The translations under genes and the position numbers were made by a program. DNA of 64,000 nucleotides from Macquaria australasica (Eukaryota > Chordata > Actinopteri > Centrarchiformes > Percichthyidae), in contig SEMN01000143.1 in NCBI GenBank assembly GCA_005408345.1, positions 434,001 through 498,000 of the forward strand. The letters are read 5' to 3'. Every line of letters begins with the position of its first letter. The stretch's first letter is position 1. Positions 42,830 to 54,658 of this stretch are shown here, piece by piece. Below the pieces are notes generated by a model. That model made no database searches and was not told the DNA's origin. It saw only the letters and a list, made by a program, of their open reading frames with translations.

Positions 42830-42990
42830 GACAGGGGCGTAAATATAGACAGTGCAGGCAGTCTGGTTGCACTGGTGTCCATGGGGTGGGGCAGACCCAT
42901 AGAGAAAGCAGGCCTTACAACAATGTGTTGGCAGACGGGCCCTTGTGAGCCAGAAGTATGCTGCTGTTCAAAGAAAAACTCACATTAAAT
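42830..42990. repeat. Dispersed fish repeat fragment
   Basis: GACAGGGGCGTAAATATAGA followed by GCAGTCTGGTTGCACTGGTG and a GGGCCCTT block resembles a repeat seen in many fish genomes. Ends are unclear. Confidence 0.4.
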
Positions 42991-45339
42991 TAAAAACTGT
43001 GCCATTTGCTATACATGCCCTCGAAAAGGCAAACCTATCTCTGTCATAGTATTTTTTTTTTTTTTTGGTAAAATAGTCGCTAGCAATTTATAACAAAATG
43101 ATATGCTTATTCTACATTAATTATTAAAACTATAAATAAACTCTAAAAACTGTTCTATTAAATGAATCATTTCTTATTTTATTTGGTATTTTTGTCATAT
43201 ACAGATATGCAATAACCTCTATTTGATCATGTGACGAGATGATGCGATACACGGTAGCTAGTCAAGACTGACTGACATTGTAACTGTAATTATGTCACTG
43301 CTCCAAGAGAACATTTGGGGCTGTTATGCAGCTGTTATACACAAATGTTATATACAATATATAACAGTGCATGATCCTGGCAATGCAATACTGCAGTACC
43401 ACCTAAAATCAGCTACAATAAAAACCAGTTCATTTTTTCCTGGGATATACCGTATATATGTACTAGACCGATGATTGCGAAGACATTGAGGTGTTTAGAG
43501 TTTTTCAACTGTCTCACTGAATCAAAGTAACCAAAGACGTCAAGGCAACCTGTCAGACAGACCCCTGGAGAGAGTTCAACTCAGTCACCTATAGCTAGAG
43601 TACATAATGTAACTGTAATTACTGCTGCTGGACAGTGACACTCATTGGCCATTTGTAAGATGTGATTTGGTCTAAGATAGATGTGGACATATGGACAGAA
43701 GTGACACAAAGCGAAACCCTTCTTTGAGCATGAAGCCTAACGTAACTTTGTATAATTCCCATGTGTATCAGTGAAGTGTATCAACTATACTGCAGACTGG
43801 AGTTTTAGCTTGTCTCCTGTATGAAATGGCTGTATCCTCACTGTCCTGCATTACTTTGAACTCTGATGAACTGGTCATGGGCTACATCTCTCGCATGCAC
43901 ACGCTGTCTCACTCCCTCCTTGCAGTTTTCATGTGACTCCAGTGTTGTTGCCTGTGTAGCTGCAGTGGCTGCTTTGACATACAGTATGTTGGTGTTCAAG
44001 TTTGCTGTCTGTTGTAATGTTAAATGCTCTAAACTTGGTGTAAAATGTTGTTAACTATTAGAAAAGCCAGGTGGCCAAACATTGTCTCGGTTTTTTTACT
44101 TTTTTAATCTTGCAGGACCTTTTACATCTTAGCACAGAGTTAGTGATTCTTAACAGTATAGAATCTGCCATCTTAAGATGGCTGGTACTGCTAGGCTACT
44201 GTTGTCATACAATATGTGTAGACGTAGCCAAAATATCATGATAATATGTGATAATATGATCAACTGTGCAATTTTGGCCACTTGATTTGCAATACATCAG
44301 TGGCTAATAATGTGGTGGATCTGTCCCCCTTGTGTGACATCAGCGCTGACCCTCCAATCTCTTCCTACAGAGAAACCCTGATTTACAGGACACTAAAACT
44401 CTTCATCAAAACCCAGTTTAATAATAGTAACATTTATGTAAGAATCATGGAAGCTTATCAATTCAGTCACATAAAGTGCATCATATCCGAAGAGATGAGC
44501 AACACTGACAGCACTATTAGCATTTTTAGTCTTTTATTGCCCTAATGTAGTGGTCTAACCCTACTTATATAACACACTCTTCTAAATGCAGATTAAACTT
44601 TACAGGCGCTTCTGTCTTGCTGTGTTGTGTCTAAGCAGGAAACTTGCTAAGCTGTTTAAACTCAACAAGCCAACACCTCACCAGGCTGTGTGTGCACTTG
44701 TTTGAATAAGGGAATTGAATTAGGGTGGAGCTTAAAAAAGCAAATCTGCACTGTTTATCTGCCCTTTGGAAGGTGTAGTATTGAACATCTTTTGAGATTA
44801 CCTCAAACCTGTGACGTGTTCTCTGGATATGGGTTTCATATGTATAGGGGGAGCACAAATTATAAAAGTAGAAATTATAAATAATAAGTATGGTTTAGAG
44901 AGTTATGGTGAAATTACATTTGATATAGTGTGCACAGTATAGAAAATGCTGAGAAGATACTACAGTACAATAGTCTTTGGTCCAATTTGCAATAACAAAT
45001 ACTTTTTGAGGAAAACATAATGCCACCTGAATTCAGTATTAGATCAAAAGAATTAGGAAATGTGTTTAATGAACGTATCTGCCAAGTGGCAAAATACTCA
45101 TACTGAAAGTGTCTGAAAAAGACTGGGAATCTACATCAAAAGTGAGATGTTAGTGTCGAGAAAGGGTTACTGAAGCGCTCTGTCCATTCAGTCCAGACCA
45201 ACTGCTGAGGACCGAGACAGTCGGCCCTCAGAACCAGCTGTCTGTCAGCAGCAATATACTGACCAAAAGTAGGCTCTACTGGATGAAATCAGCATTGTTT
45301 AGGCTAATTGATTTTATCTCCCTCCCCAGTGTAGCAGGT

Positions 45340-45357
45340 GGGGGGGGGGGGGGGGGG
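45340..45357. repeat. (G)18 homopolymer
   Basis: An uninterrupted run of 18 G on the plus strand. Confidence 0.95.
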
Positions 45358-45626
45358 TCTGCCTGTGATCACTCATTACAGATACCATTAACAGATTTAC
45401 AATAAACAGCGGGAGAGTTGTGTGATTTACAGCTGTCTGTGGACATGCCAGATTTAAAAAACAAAAGAAAGATCTGGAGTGTAAAAAAACGTGGGGGGTT
45501 CCCGGGGGAAGCGCACTGAGTCTCAGACTCAATGTGGACTGATACATTGATAAAATGGAAGCATATCTGTGAGTTGGTCGAGTGACACCTGAAGCGCTTC
45601 TAAAAACACTTTCTACGTGGGTTGGC

Positions 45627-45903
45627 CTTAAGGTTCTGCAGCCATGCTAGTGGCTCTGTGAGGCTGTGCTTTGAGCTAAATGCTAATGTCAGCGTGCTAA
45701 CATGCTCACAATCAATGGCAATGCTAACGTACTGATGTTTACCATCATAGTGTAGCGTGTTAGCATGCTAACATTTGCTAATTAGCACTGATGTCATTTG
45801 TTTTGAAAACCAAAGTATTGGACAAATTAAAAAAAAAATTAAACTTTGAACTAAATTTCATGACAATTCGTCTAATTTCTTTGGGCTATTCCATGGGCCG
45901 AGG
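45627..45903 (+). repeat. DNA transposon fragment, family C, left end
   Basis: It opens GCAGCCATGCTAGTGGCTCT, the inverted counterpart of the family's right end. GCTAAC/GTTAGC-rich sequence follows, including GTGTTAGCATGCTAACATTT, and then an AACTAAATTTCATGACAATT block. The interior is shortened. Confidence 0.65.
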
Positions 45904-47003
45904 TGAACTGACTCCACTAGTGTGGGTAAAAACATTTACTGACAACGTATTTCATTTGTTTTCTTACAATATCAGCGCTTACAATACAATATCTACCCAT
46001 AATGGTTTTTCACTTAGTTTAAGGAAAGACTGTGATCTTGGTTAAATATTTAAAAAGTCAAAAGTGACTGGAAGTACAAGACATCTTGTGTTTAGTTTAT
46101 TAACATTTTTAACTAAAATTACAATATTTCCCTACTCTTAAACCTAACTAAACGTGGGACAATCCACCTCATCGTCCCGCTATGATTTGCGTTACCTTCA
46201 AAACAAATTAGTGGTATATGTAACTTCTGGGAGGCAGGGCTGGAAAGAGAGAGGCATTTCTTCAGTTTTGTGGCTCTCTATTGAAATTATTCTCTATAGC
46301 TCTGTGATGGAAGCTCTCACTTTCTGTTGCTCAAACATGACACACTCACTGGACTGCTTGTTCATTTTCGTCTCACAGTAGATACATTTAAAGGGTCAAT
46401 GAGGCCATTCCACGCAGCAAATAACAAACTCCATGAAATACATTTATATAGCTGACATGTACACACACACACACACTCAAATTAGAATCGTTTTACAGTG
46501 TCAGTGCTGAGTCACTCTACGCTCCATGTTGAGTTTCCCATCATGCTTTTGAGTATGTATTGTGAATGTGCTTGCAGAGCCACAGGTGGAGGATGGAGCA
46601 TACCTTATTGCTTTTTCTGTTTTATGTTTGACCTCCGCTGCAGTGCGATATTCATTTCTGCACACAGGTTGGACAGGATAAGGTGCATAAAGATGATGGC
46701 CTACTGGCTGAATGTTATTACATTTACCATTCATTGTCCCACCATGCGACTTGGCAACATTTGCTTTTTGTTTGTATTTTTTGGGGGCTGAGGAGATGTG
46801 CGTGGGATGAGAAGAGACGGGAGGAACAAATCACATCAAATGGAACAAATACAGAAGAAAGTGTGCGCAGCTCCACTACTTTTGCTACACAGAAAGGCCT
46901 CATTTCTGTTTATCCATGGCCTTGGTTCAAGTTTAGCAGTAACAGTGAGAATGTTTCTGAGGCTGAACCCAGAGAAAGCTCTTAAGGTGTGTGTCTAGAA
47001 GTA

Positions 47004-47005
<2 letters not shown>

Positions 47006-47088
<83 letters not shown>
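47006..47088. repeat. (TG)41 microsatellite
   Basis: 83 bp of uninterrupted TG, the longest pure array in the window. Confidence 0.97.
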
Positions 47089-47090
<2 letters not shown>

Positions 47091-47601
47091 TTGTTGATTG
47101 TATTCAGGACCATTGTGAAAGGCCTGTGTGTCCCTGAGTAGTGGAAATAAATTGGTGCTGTTGCCTTGGCAGATTCTATATTAATTCCATGTAATTGAAA
47201 CAGCATGTGTAAACATACTGTCTGTGAGTTTGTGTGAGTGTGAGTTGGCAACCCACAATAGCCCTCCTCTCTATCACTCTCATTTTAACATCAGTTTTCC
47301 TGATGTTTTCCTCTCATCCACTCTCCATTTATCCACCGTGCTGCCCGCTCCTTTTCCCTCATTTACTACCTGTCCTGGTCCTCAAAATTAATCTCCGCAT
47401 TTCCTCTTATTTCTTGTCACCTTTTGTTCTCCAACACTTTCTCTTCTCAGTTGCCTTTTATAAAAGGTGCTATGTGTAGCATTTTGACATCAATAAATCA
47501 TCACTGCATTGATTCTGGGGCATTAGGTAAATAACTAAACAAACAAGACCATCATTTAGAAGATTTAGCAGCCCCTGCCAGCCCTCTACACGTCATTTAT
47601 T

Positions 47602-47830
47602 AGCCATGCTAGCAGTGTGGCTCTGTGGATGGCAACATCGGTTGGTCGGTCACCACTTTGGTCCAAGAAGATGAAGCCTACTGACTTTGATGATCCTCTG
47701 ACTTTTCCTCTAACGTCACATTGAATGATATTTTTGTTGTTTAGTGAAATGTCTTTACAACTATTCAATGGTTTGCCTCTAAATTTGTACAGAGATCCAT
47801 GGTGCCAAGTCATGATTACAACACTTAAAA
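47602..47830 (-). repeat. DNA transposon fragment, family C
   Basis: AGCCATGCTAGCAGTGTGGC is the family terminus, followed by CACCACTTTGGTCCAAGAAG; this is the minus-strand form of the sequence at 21540-21715. Confidence 0.7.
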
Positions 47831-48091
47831 AAAGGTTTAGAAGAAGAGAATTATTCATTTCAATAAGAGATAAATAAGAACATACTGAAAAGATAATTCC
47901 AGTTATTTACAACTTGGGTCTTTTCTTATAGTTTTGGGCATCAGTTCTTCCTCACCAAAGTCAATTCTGAGATCACAGAGATATTGCTACAACAAAATGT
48001 GGCAGGGCAAGAAACACAAGCAGTCAGATGATCAGACAGGTTGTAAAGAAGCCAGTTTGGATTATTTAAAAGCTAAACTGACTTCTTTAAT

Positions 48092-48151
48092 CCAAGTAGT
48101 TGGATTAACTTTGATCCAACTACTTGGATCAAAGTTAATCCAAGTAGTTGG
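48092..48151. repeat. Nested palindrome of five 12-mers
   Basis: The 60 bp read as five exact 12-mers: CCAAGTAGTTGG, ATTAACTTTGAT, then the reverse complement of the first, the reverse complement of the second, and the first again. Every adjacent triple can form a 12-bp hairpin, so alternative cruciforms compete. No mismatches are present. Confidence 0.97.
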
Positions 48152-48374
48152 TCTGTAAACTGTTACAGATGTTTACAATTGACAGTTTGGGTGAAACTCT
48201 TACTGTTCACCTTCACTTAGGCACATGAAACATTTTCTACCTGGGCAGATTCGTGCCACCTCGAGCGTATTTGTGTGTATTGCCATCTTTCGTGTTGGAA
48301 CTGCTGCTTTGCTATTTAGGAAAAAAAGTTTTTTTAAAAAGTTAGGAAAAGTTCAGCTGAGGCCAATGAGTGTG

Positions 48375-48785
48375 TCATTGATTTGCAGGTATTTGGTCAT
48401 AAACCAAAGTATAAGACAAATTTAAATTTTGACCTGATGATGGCGCTAAATGAAAAGTCAGAGGATCACCAAAGTTACCACAATTTATCCTGAGGGGGTC
48501 ATGAATGTGTGTGTATGTCTGTATCAAACTTCATGGCAATCCATCCAAAAGTTGTTGAGACATTTCACTCAACACCACAAATGTCAACCTGCTAGTGGTG
48601 CTAGAGGGCAAGCCAGGGGATCAACACAGCTAGTAGGATTTATCATCTGGTGACCTTGAATGTCCAAACTAAATTTAATGGCAATCCTAGATAGTTGTTG
48701 AGACATTTCGGTCTGGATGAAAGCAGTCGACCAAGAGACCGGCAGACTGACATTGCCATCCCTAGAGCCACACTGCTAAAAATGG
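48375..48785 (+). repeat. DNA transposon fragment, family C, right part
   Basis: It contains GCAGGTATTTGGTCATAAAC, two successive copies of the CAATCCATCC/GTTGTTGAGACATTTC module, and the terminus AGAGCCACACTGCTAAAAAT. Collinear with 21540-21715 over its second half. Confidence 0.72.
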
Positions 48786-50433
48786 CTAAAAATATAATTA
48801 TATAGTATTAGGTATTAGAAACAGAATATTCTTCCACTGTGTTACAAGCCAACTATCCTTACAATTGTGCAAAACACTTCACAGCTTCAAATGAGGATAC
48901 TTGATTGTTGGAAAATAGGCATTATCCACACTTAAATGGCAGTGCAGAACAGTGCAGGTGATATTAGAGAATGTTTTGTCTCGATGATGAGCTTACAGCA
49001 GAGCAGCCTCTCCAGTCTGTCTGACATAACAAGCCAGGAGACCAGATAGAAAACAACGTTTCAACACTGCACTCGAGACCGTCATTGTTTGCCTCAGAAA
49101 CACTCTAATTTCCTTACTGGAACATTACAGTTTCTCCTTATCTTGTAATCCATAGAATCTCAACTCGTTTAGTGCCTCACCACAGTATGAATTTAATCAT
49201 GCTCTACCTATTGAGCTCTACAAGACCTGACCACACAACTGTGCTGTTGTGACTAATGTTCTTCATCAGTCTGCTTAAACAATACTAAGAAAAGGCACAC
49301 TACTACTCATTTCATCTTCAGTAATCAGGGCAGTGACCCAAAAGAAGAACAAAAAGAGGCAAGAGACCTCATCTGCTTTGTTCTACCTCAGTCTTGCTTC
49401 CTGTCATTATCTGTCCACCTCTTATTTCACCCACTGTCACCTCCTGCCTTCTCCCCTCCTTCACCCCGCCACTCTACCCAGAGATGTAATCACATCTATT
49501 CAGTGATGAAGATGAAATTGCCTCCTCCACCACCCACTCCGATTTGAGCCTGGTTGAATCTGGTCATCCTTTTGTCGTTGAGGGAACAAACAAATTATGT
49601 CTCCTTACACAGTCAAGACAAGAGTGATCACTTGAATGGAAGCTGACAGAGAGCAGAAGGAGCAAGACGGGAGGATTGTGGCTCAGTGAAATTAGCAAAG
49701 TAAATGGTTATGAGTGTTTGTCTTTGTGTGTGTTTACAGCAGTAATTAGTGCATTATGCTGTGGGTAAAATACTCAGGCCAGCCATGCAGAGGAAATGGA
49801 CAAGTAATGGAGTGTTACCTACGCCAAAGCACACCCACAGGATTCATTTAACACACACACATACATACGTGGTGGTGGGTGCATCCATTAAACACAGAAA
49901 CAAAATGCCATGGAAGCTAATTGCAAGTGTTTTACTTAAATGATCATTAGTCTGAGTGATTAATCAGATTTCAGAAGTTGAAAGGAAACTTAAAGTCCTG
50001 TAAATTAGTATAGGTGCTGTTAGAAGTTCAACAAGGTTCCTCTAACATTGATGCAGTGAAGTCAGGGTCAATGAAAAGACTCTAACATTGTTAGGGCAAG
50101 GAACTGTTTTTTTCCAGTGAGGCCACTCAAGCCACAAATAGATGTACTAATGGAGCTTCAAGGTGCCTGGATAAAAAGGTCTTAATAACCTTTGCTCCCT
50201 ATTATAAGGTACCTCTTTGAAATTTGTTTTTCTTCCCCTTAATTGTACTTCAATAAAGTAATTTGATAGCACACAGATATTAATAAAAGAAAAATATACA
50301 AAAATCAACAAATTACCCAAATATTTATTTATATATTTATCTGAAAAACATGGTTTTAAGAAGTGATTTGAGTTCCCAGTTTATGATTTGCTGTGTTTCA
50401 GGAAGGACAGCTCACAGTGTTGTTTTTGCTGAT

Positions 50434-50934
50434 CAGCATGGCCGGATTAACCTGTTAGGGGGCCCGGGGCAAAAATGTGCTGTAGGCCCCCTCATAACCC
50501 AATGCCCACTATGCTTTGTGCATTGTGTACTGTATGTACCCTGTTGCCTTCAGGTTCCCATTGAGCACAGTGCAAACAGCAGATTACATAGTACCTAGTC
50601 TCAGGTTTCTTTTTGTTAGTTATTTTGTGATAACTTGATTATACTCGACAACTTTATTTCGAATTATTTGCTGTGTGAGCACAATATAAACTAAAATAAT
50701 AATGCTCTCAAAACTGTTTTGACACAGGCCCCCTCAAGACAGGGCCAGCTACAATAATACTGCAGGACCCACCTTAGATGGTGTTTGATTTTAATGGTGC
50801 AATTTCCCTAATTAATTTGCAATAAACCAAATTGCCAAACCCAATTGCCATGCAGTGAACCTGGGATTTTTGGCGACCCTGGGGGTCTGGGGGCAGTTGC
50901 CCACTTTGCTCTGGTTGGTAATCCAGCCTTACTG
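50434..50934. mobile_element. 501-bp non-autonomous DNA element
   Basis: The left end CAGCATGGCCGGATTAACC and the reverse complement of the right end CAGTAAGGCTGGATTACCA agree at 14 of 19 positions. Inner G-rich arms (GGGGGCCCGGGGCAAA; reverse of GGGGGCAGTTGCCCACTT) also resemble each other. The CAG start suggests hAT, but no 8-bp flanking duplication is visible. Confidence 0.6.
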
Positions 50935-51499
50935 GTTGGTAGGGCACCTCTGCTGGGGGACAGGATCTGGGTAGAGTTAAAGAGAGCTTATGTACTTGAT
51001 TTTACCAATGCATATACATGGATAAGTGGCTGAACTAAAACAGTAAAGCTGCAGGCTATAAAACCAAAACAATATGCTGAAATATGCTAAAATGCTCCTT
51101 AAAGCTGAGGGAATCTGCAGAGTCAGATAATAATTCTCTTTGGGTTCATCACTATGAGCAACCCCTTTTACATATACATAGTCATTTTATCTATAGTGCA
51201 TATTAAAATATTGATTATAGCAGCTTTAATGTCAAGATAATGGCAGGAAACACACCAAAGAAGGTTAGTTTCACTTCAAAACTTTCCGCCATTGTTGCCA
51301 TTTGTACAGAAAGTATACAGGATGTCATAATGTGAACTGACGGTGACTCCAGGTTTATCAGTGGAGATATATGGCTTTCCACACCAGCATAAGGTCAACA
51401 GAACAAGTTTTAAATAACAGGGATGACGATAGACATTACCAAAACTGGGAGACTTGATCCAGACACCAGGAGCCCTGATGAGTCTCTGAACACAGTGAT

Positions 51500-51640
51500 G
51501 AATTGTTTTCTTTCATCTAGACTTGTTTTTTTATTTCACTTAGACTTGCTGTTTTTCATCTAGACAGCCCATAAAAACCTCTTGTTTTCTGGAAGGAGCC
51601 AATAAAAAACATTGTTTTTAATCTAGACAGCTGGAACAAC
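51500..51640 (+). repeat. Degenerate short tandem repeat
   Basis: Four units of the form TTTTCATCTAGACT/AG recur at uneven spacing. Confidence 0.5.
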
Positions 51641-52231
51641 CAGTCAAATCCTGTCAGAAGGCTTCAGGCTGGGGTTTGACTCATGCGGAAGGTGTGGTAA
51701 CTAATTAATTTTTAACCTTAACCTGAATGTAATGTTTATTTGATGCACTTTGGCTTGTTGCGCAGGAGAAACAGATAGCAGCCTTAAAGGGCTGTAAACA
51801 TCATTGAAAAGTTTGGGGTTCTCTCGCATGATCTCTCGCAGCACTCGTGATTTAATTCACGTCAGGACTCATTCAGTCCCAAATTTAGAAGTCGTCATGG
51901 TTACTTTCTCTTCACTAAAAATACTACATTCATTCAAAGTGAAATAATCACTCACCACCTGCATATCAAACTAGAAATGGCACAGTGCTTAGCTGACAGA
52001 TGAAGTCGTCACTTGTCGAAAAATGTGAGGTCTGAATATAGAAGTGTTTGTTTGTTTGTTTGTTGAGGTAACTGCAAAAGGTAGACTGATGTCCCCTGAC
52101 ACTTTAACTGCTTAGTGTGTTCTTTAGAAGCTGTGGAAAATGGTACTGTCGTATAAAAGTCAGTCGTGCAAGGCAGAGTTTATACTCAGAAAACAAAGAA
52201 AAAGAATTGGGCGTAACCAAAGTGTGTGTGT

Positions 52232-52254
52232 GGGGGGGGGGGGGTGGGGGGGGG
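52232..52254. repeat. G-rich homopolymer tract
   Basis: G runs interrupted by one T. Confidence 0.93.
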
Positions 52255-53109
52255 TACAATGGCTGGGACACAGTGATCCGGGCAGAGGAGTTGAGGAGCA
52301 GGAGGAAATGAGATAGGACATCTTCATTTAGTTTTAACATCTGCCTAACTCTGCAGTGCAACTTGCTTTGCTAAGGCAGACAACAGCAGGCTCAGCCTCA
52401 CACTCACAGATGGATTTAGACTTTCAGACGCAGACGCTCTGCAATATTCGCTGCCTCAGGTGAGATTTTAGAATTTGGTATTGAATCAAGCGTATCAAAT
52501 CGGTCTTGGGATATGAAAAGTCGATGCGTAAATGGGATTTTCTTTTTTAATTAGTCAATCCGCTGCCATATTTCAGGGCCCCACCTGTATGGTTTGTGCC
52601 TCGAGGCTGTTAATTGTGTATATTTCTCAATTAACTGTCATGAAAAGGGGTAGAGTGGCAAAGATAGAGAAAGAGACGTAACAGGAGTAGGGATATGACA
52701 GCAGCTGAACCTGTACTGTCACATTGTGCTAAGTTTGAATGACAGTGAATTATGGTAGTGTTACTCTTGCGTGTGGTTTGGGGGTGTGATCAGTATGGAA
52801 GGCCAAAAGGGTCGTATTCACCTGCTCAAGTATCTGTGCTAACCACAAACTGATCGATTAGGGCACCCGACCACGCAGATGCACACACGAATGTCTTATA
52901 ATAGTCACACAAGAGTCATGGCAAGATGTGCATGCGGTGAGTTTCGTGCTGTACACGTTTCATTCGAGGTGTCTAGTTGAGTGTGTAATTGTGCTTTACA
53001 CTTTTTAAAAATCATATCAGTCCTGCTGCCTTCAGGTGACTGCAGGGATTTAATCAACTTTCATACAGCAAATAAGCATTTGTGGATGACAAACATTTGT
53101 AAGAATCAG

Positions 53110-53638
53110 TTAAAGCTGCACTAATTGATATATTTATATTAACAATGGATCAAATGACTATGTACAAAATGAAAGTTAACACATATTGTAGTGATAAACC
53201 CACAGAGAATTATCACCAAACTTTGCAGTTCCTCTCAGTTTTGGGGAGCATTTTAGAGTCTTTCAGCTCATTGTTTTGGTATTACCTGACTGTTTTGATT
53301 CAGTCTCAGTGCTCTTCTTACAGCAGCAGCAGCAGCAGTAGGCAGCTGATAAAACCACTGTACACTACCTCCCTAGCATCAAACGACAGACAGATAAAGT
53401 TAGCAACTAGCTGGTGAACATAGTGGAGCAATAAGCTACTAAGAGTCAAATATTTCCCCTGAGGAGTTGGTGGAGACCAATACAGAGCTAAAAGGAGAGC
53501 AAAATTTGGGCTTACATTCGCCAGGTGAAGAACAAGACTGCTTATGTTGCTCCATGTCTGCTGGATGTCCAAAAACACAATTGATTGCTAACATGTCATA
53601 ATATGTCAATGTTGTTTTTGTGCTTTATGCTGCTTTAA
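53110..53638. mobile_element. MITE-like family A, copy 2
   Basis: The ends are TTAAAGCTGCA and TGCTTTAA. It shares AACAATGGATCAAATGACTA and CTAGCTGGTGAACATAGTGG with copy 1, and AAGAATTATCACCA-like sequence with copy 3. It contains a short CAG run. Confidence 0.7.
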
Positions 53639-54438
53639 TGTATCAATCTATAGGTTAGCACAGCCCCTGCCTCCCTGGCATTCTTTCGTTTCATCACATT
53701 TAAGTTCAATTTCTGACGTGAATCTAAATGTGGTTTCCAAGTGTATAAAGTGTTTTTTCCCACATTATACAGTATCATTATGTATGAGTATTTCGGGGGG
53801 AGGTTTTCAGGCATCCATGCTCAGCACGACATAAAATACCTACTTTTTACCTAAATGCCAACACCTCTTCTTGTGGTATGTCATTTGCTCCCATGTTGCT
53901 GCGCTTCTCCTTCCAGCTGTTTGTTTGCGCTAGTCTTTGCACACCCAAATACTTCACTTTGAGGAATCCTCCAGCACATAGGCACTGATCTAGCTAATGC
54001 TTCTGGTTTGATTAGAATAACTACAGGCAAAAATTGGTATTTTATCAAAAAGTGGTGACAAAAAAATGACCTACAAAGAATTTGAGGAGTTACTTAATAT
54101 ATAAAATGAGGATGAGGTTTTGCTCAGTGGGAGCTAATTTAAGATTGTGGTGAGGGTTAGGCATTAGGTTTTAGAGAACATGTGTAGTTAATGGAAGGTT
54201 CACACAAATATAGTTATATAAACTCAGTGTGTGGGGGTGTGTGTTATAAAGTGTGTAATAAATCTTGAGGGCCAGACACTGAGAAAGCAGCAGTTGTAAC
54301 TCACTCCTACTGTCACCTGCCTCACCACACACACACGCACACCTTCTCTATGTATATATAGACATACACACGCGATATCAACAACACATCAGCAATAACT
54401 CAGCGTCTGTAACTCACTCCTCTCTCTTGCATTTTCAA

Positions 54439-54470
54439 TGTGTGGGTGTGTGTGTGTGTGTGTGTGTGTG
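54439..54470. repeat. (TG)n microsatellite
   Basis: About 14 TG units with one interruption. Confidence 0.93.
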
Positions 54471-54576
54471 GTCCTGTTGCATGTCTGTGTTTAGCTCCAT
54501 AGTGAGAGCTGTGGGAACATTCAGACTAAAGTTATTAGGCTCCAACTGAGAAACGAAAGACAGAGTGTGTGCATGC

Positions 54577-54580
<4 letters not shown>

Positions 54581-54656
<76 letters not shown>
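54581..54656. repeat. (GT)38 microsatellite
   Basis: 76 bp of uninterrupted GT. Confidence 0.97.
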
Positions 54657-54658
<2 letters not shown>

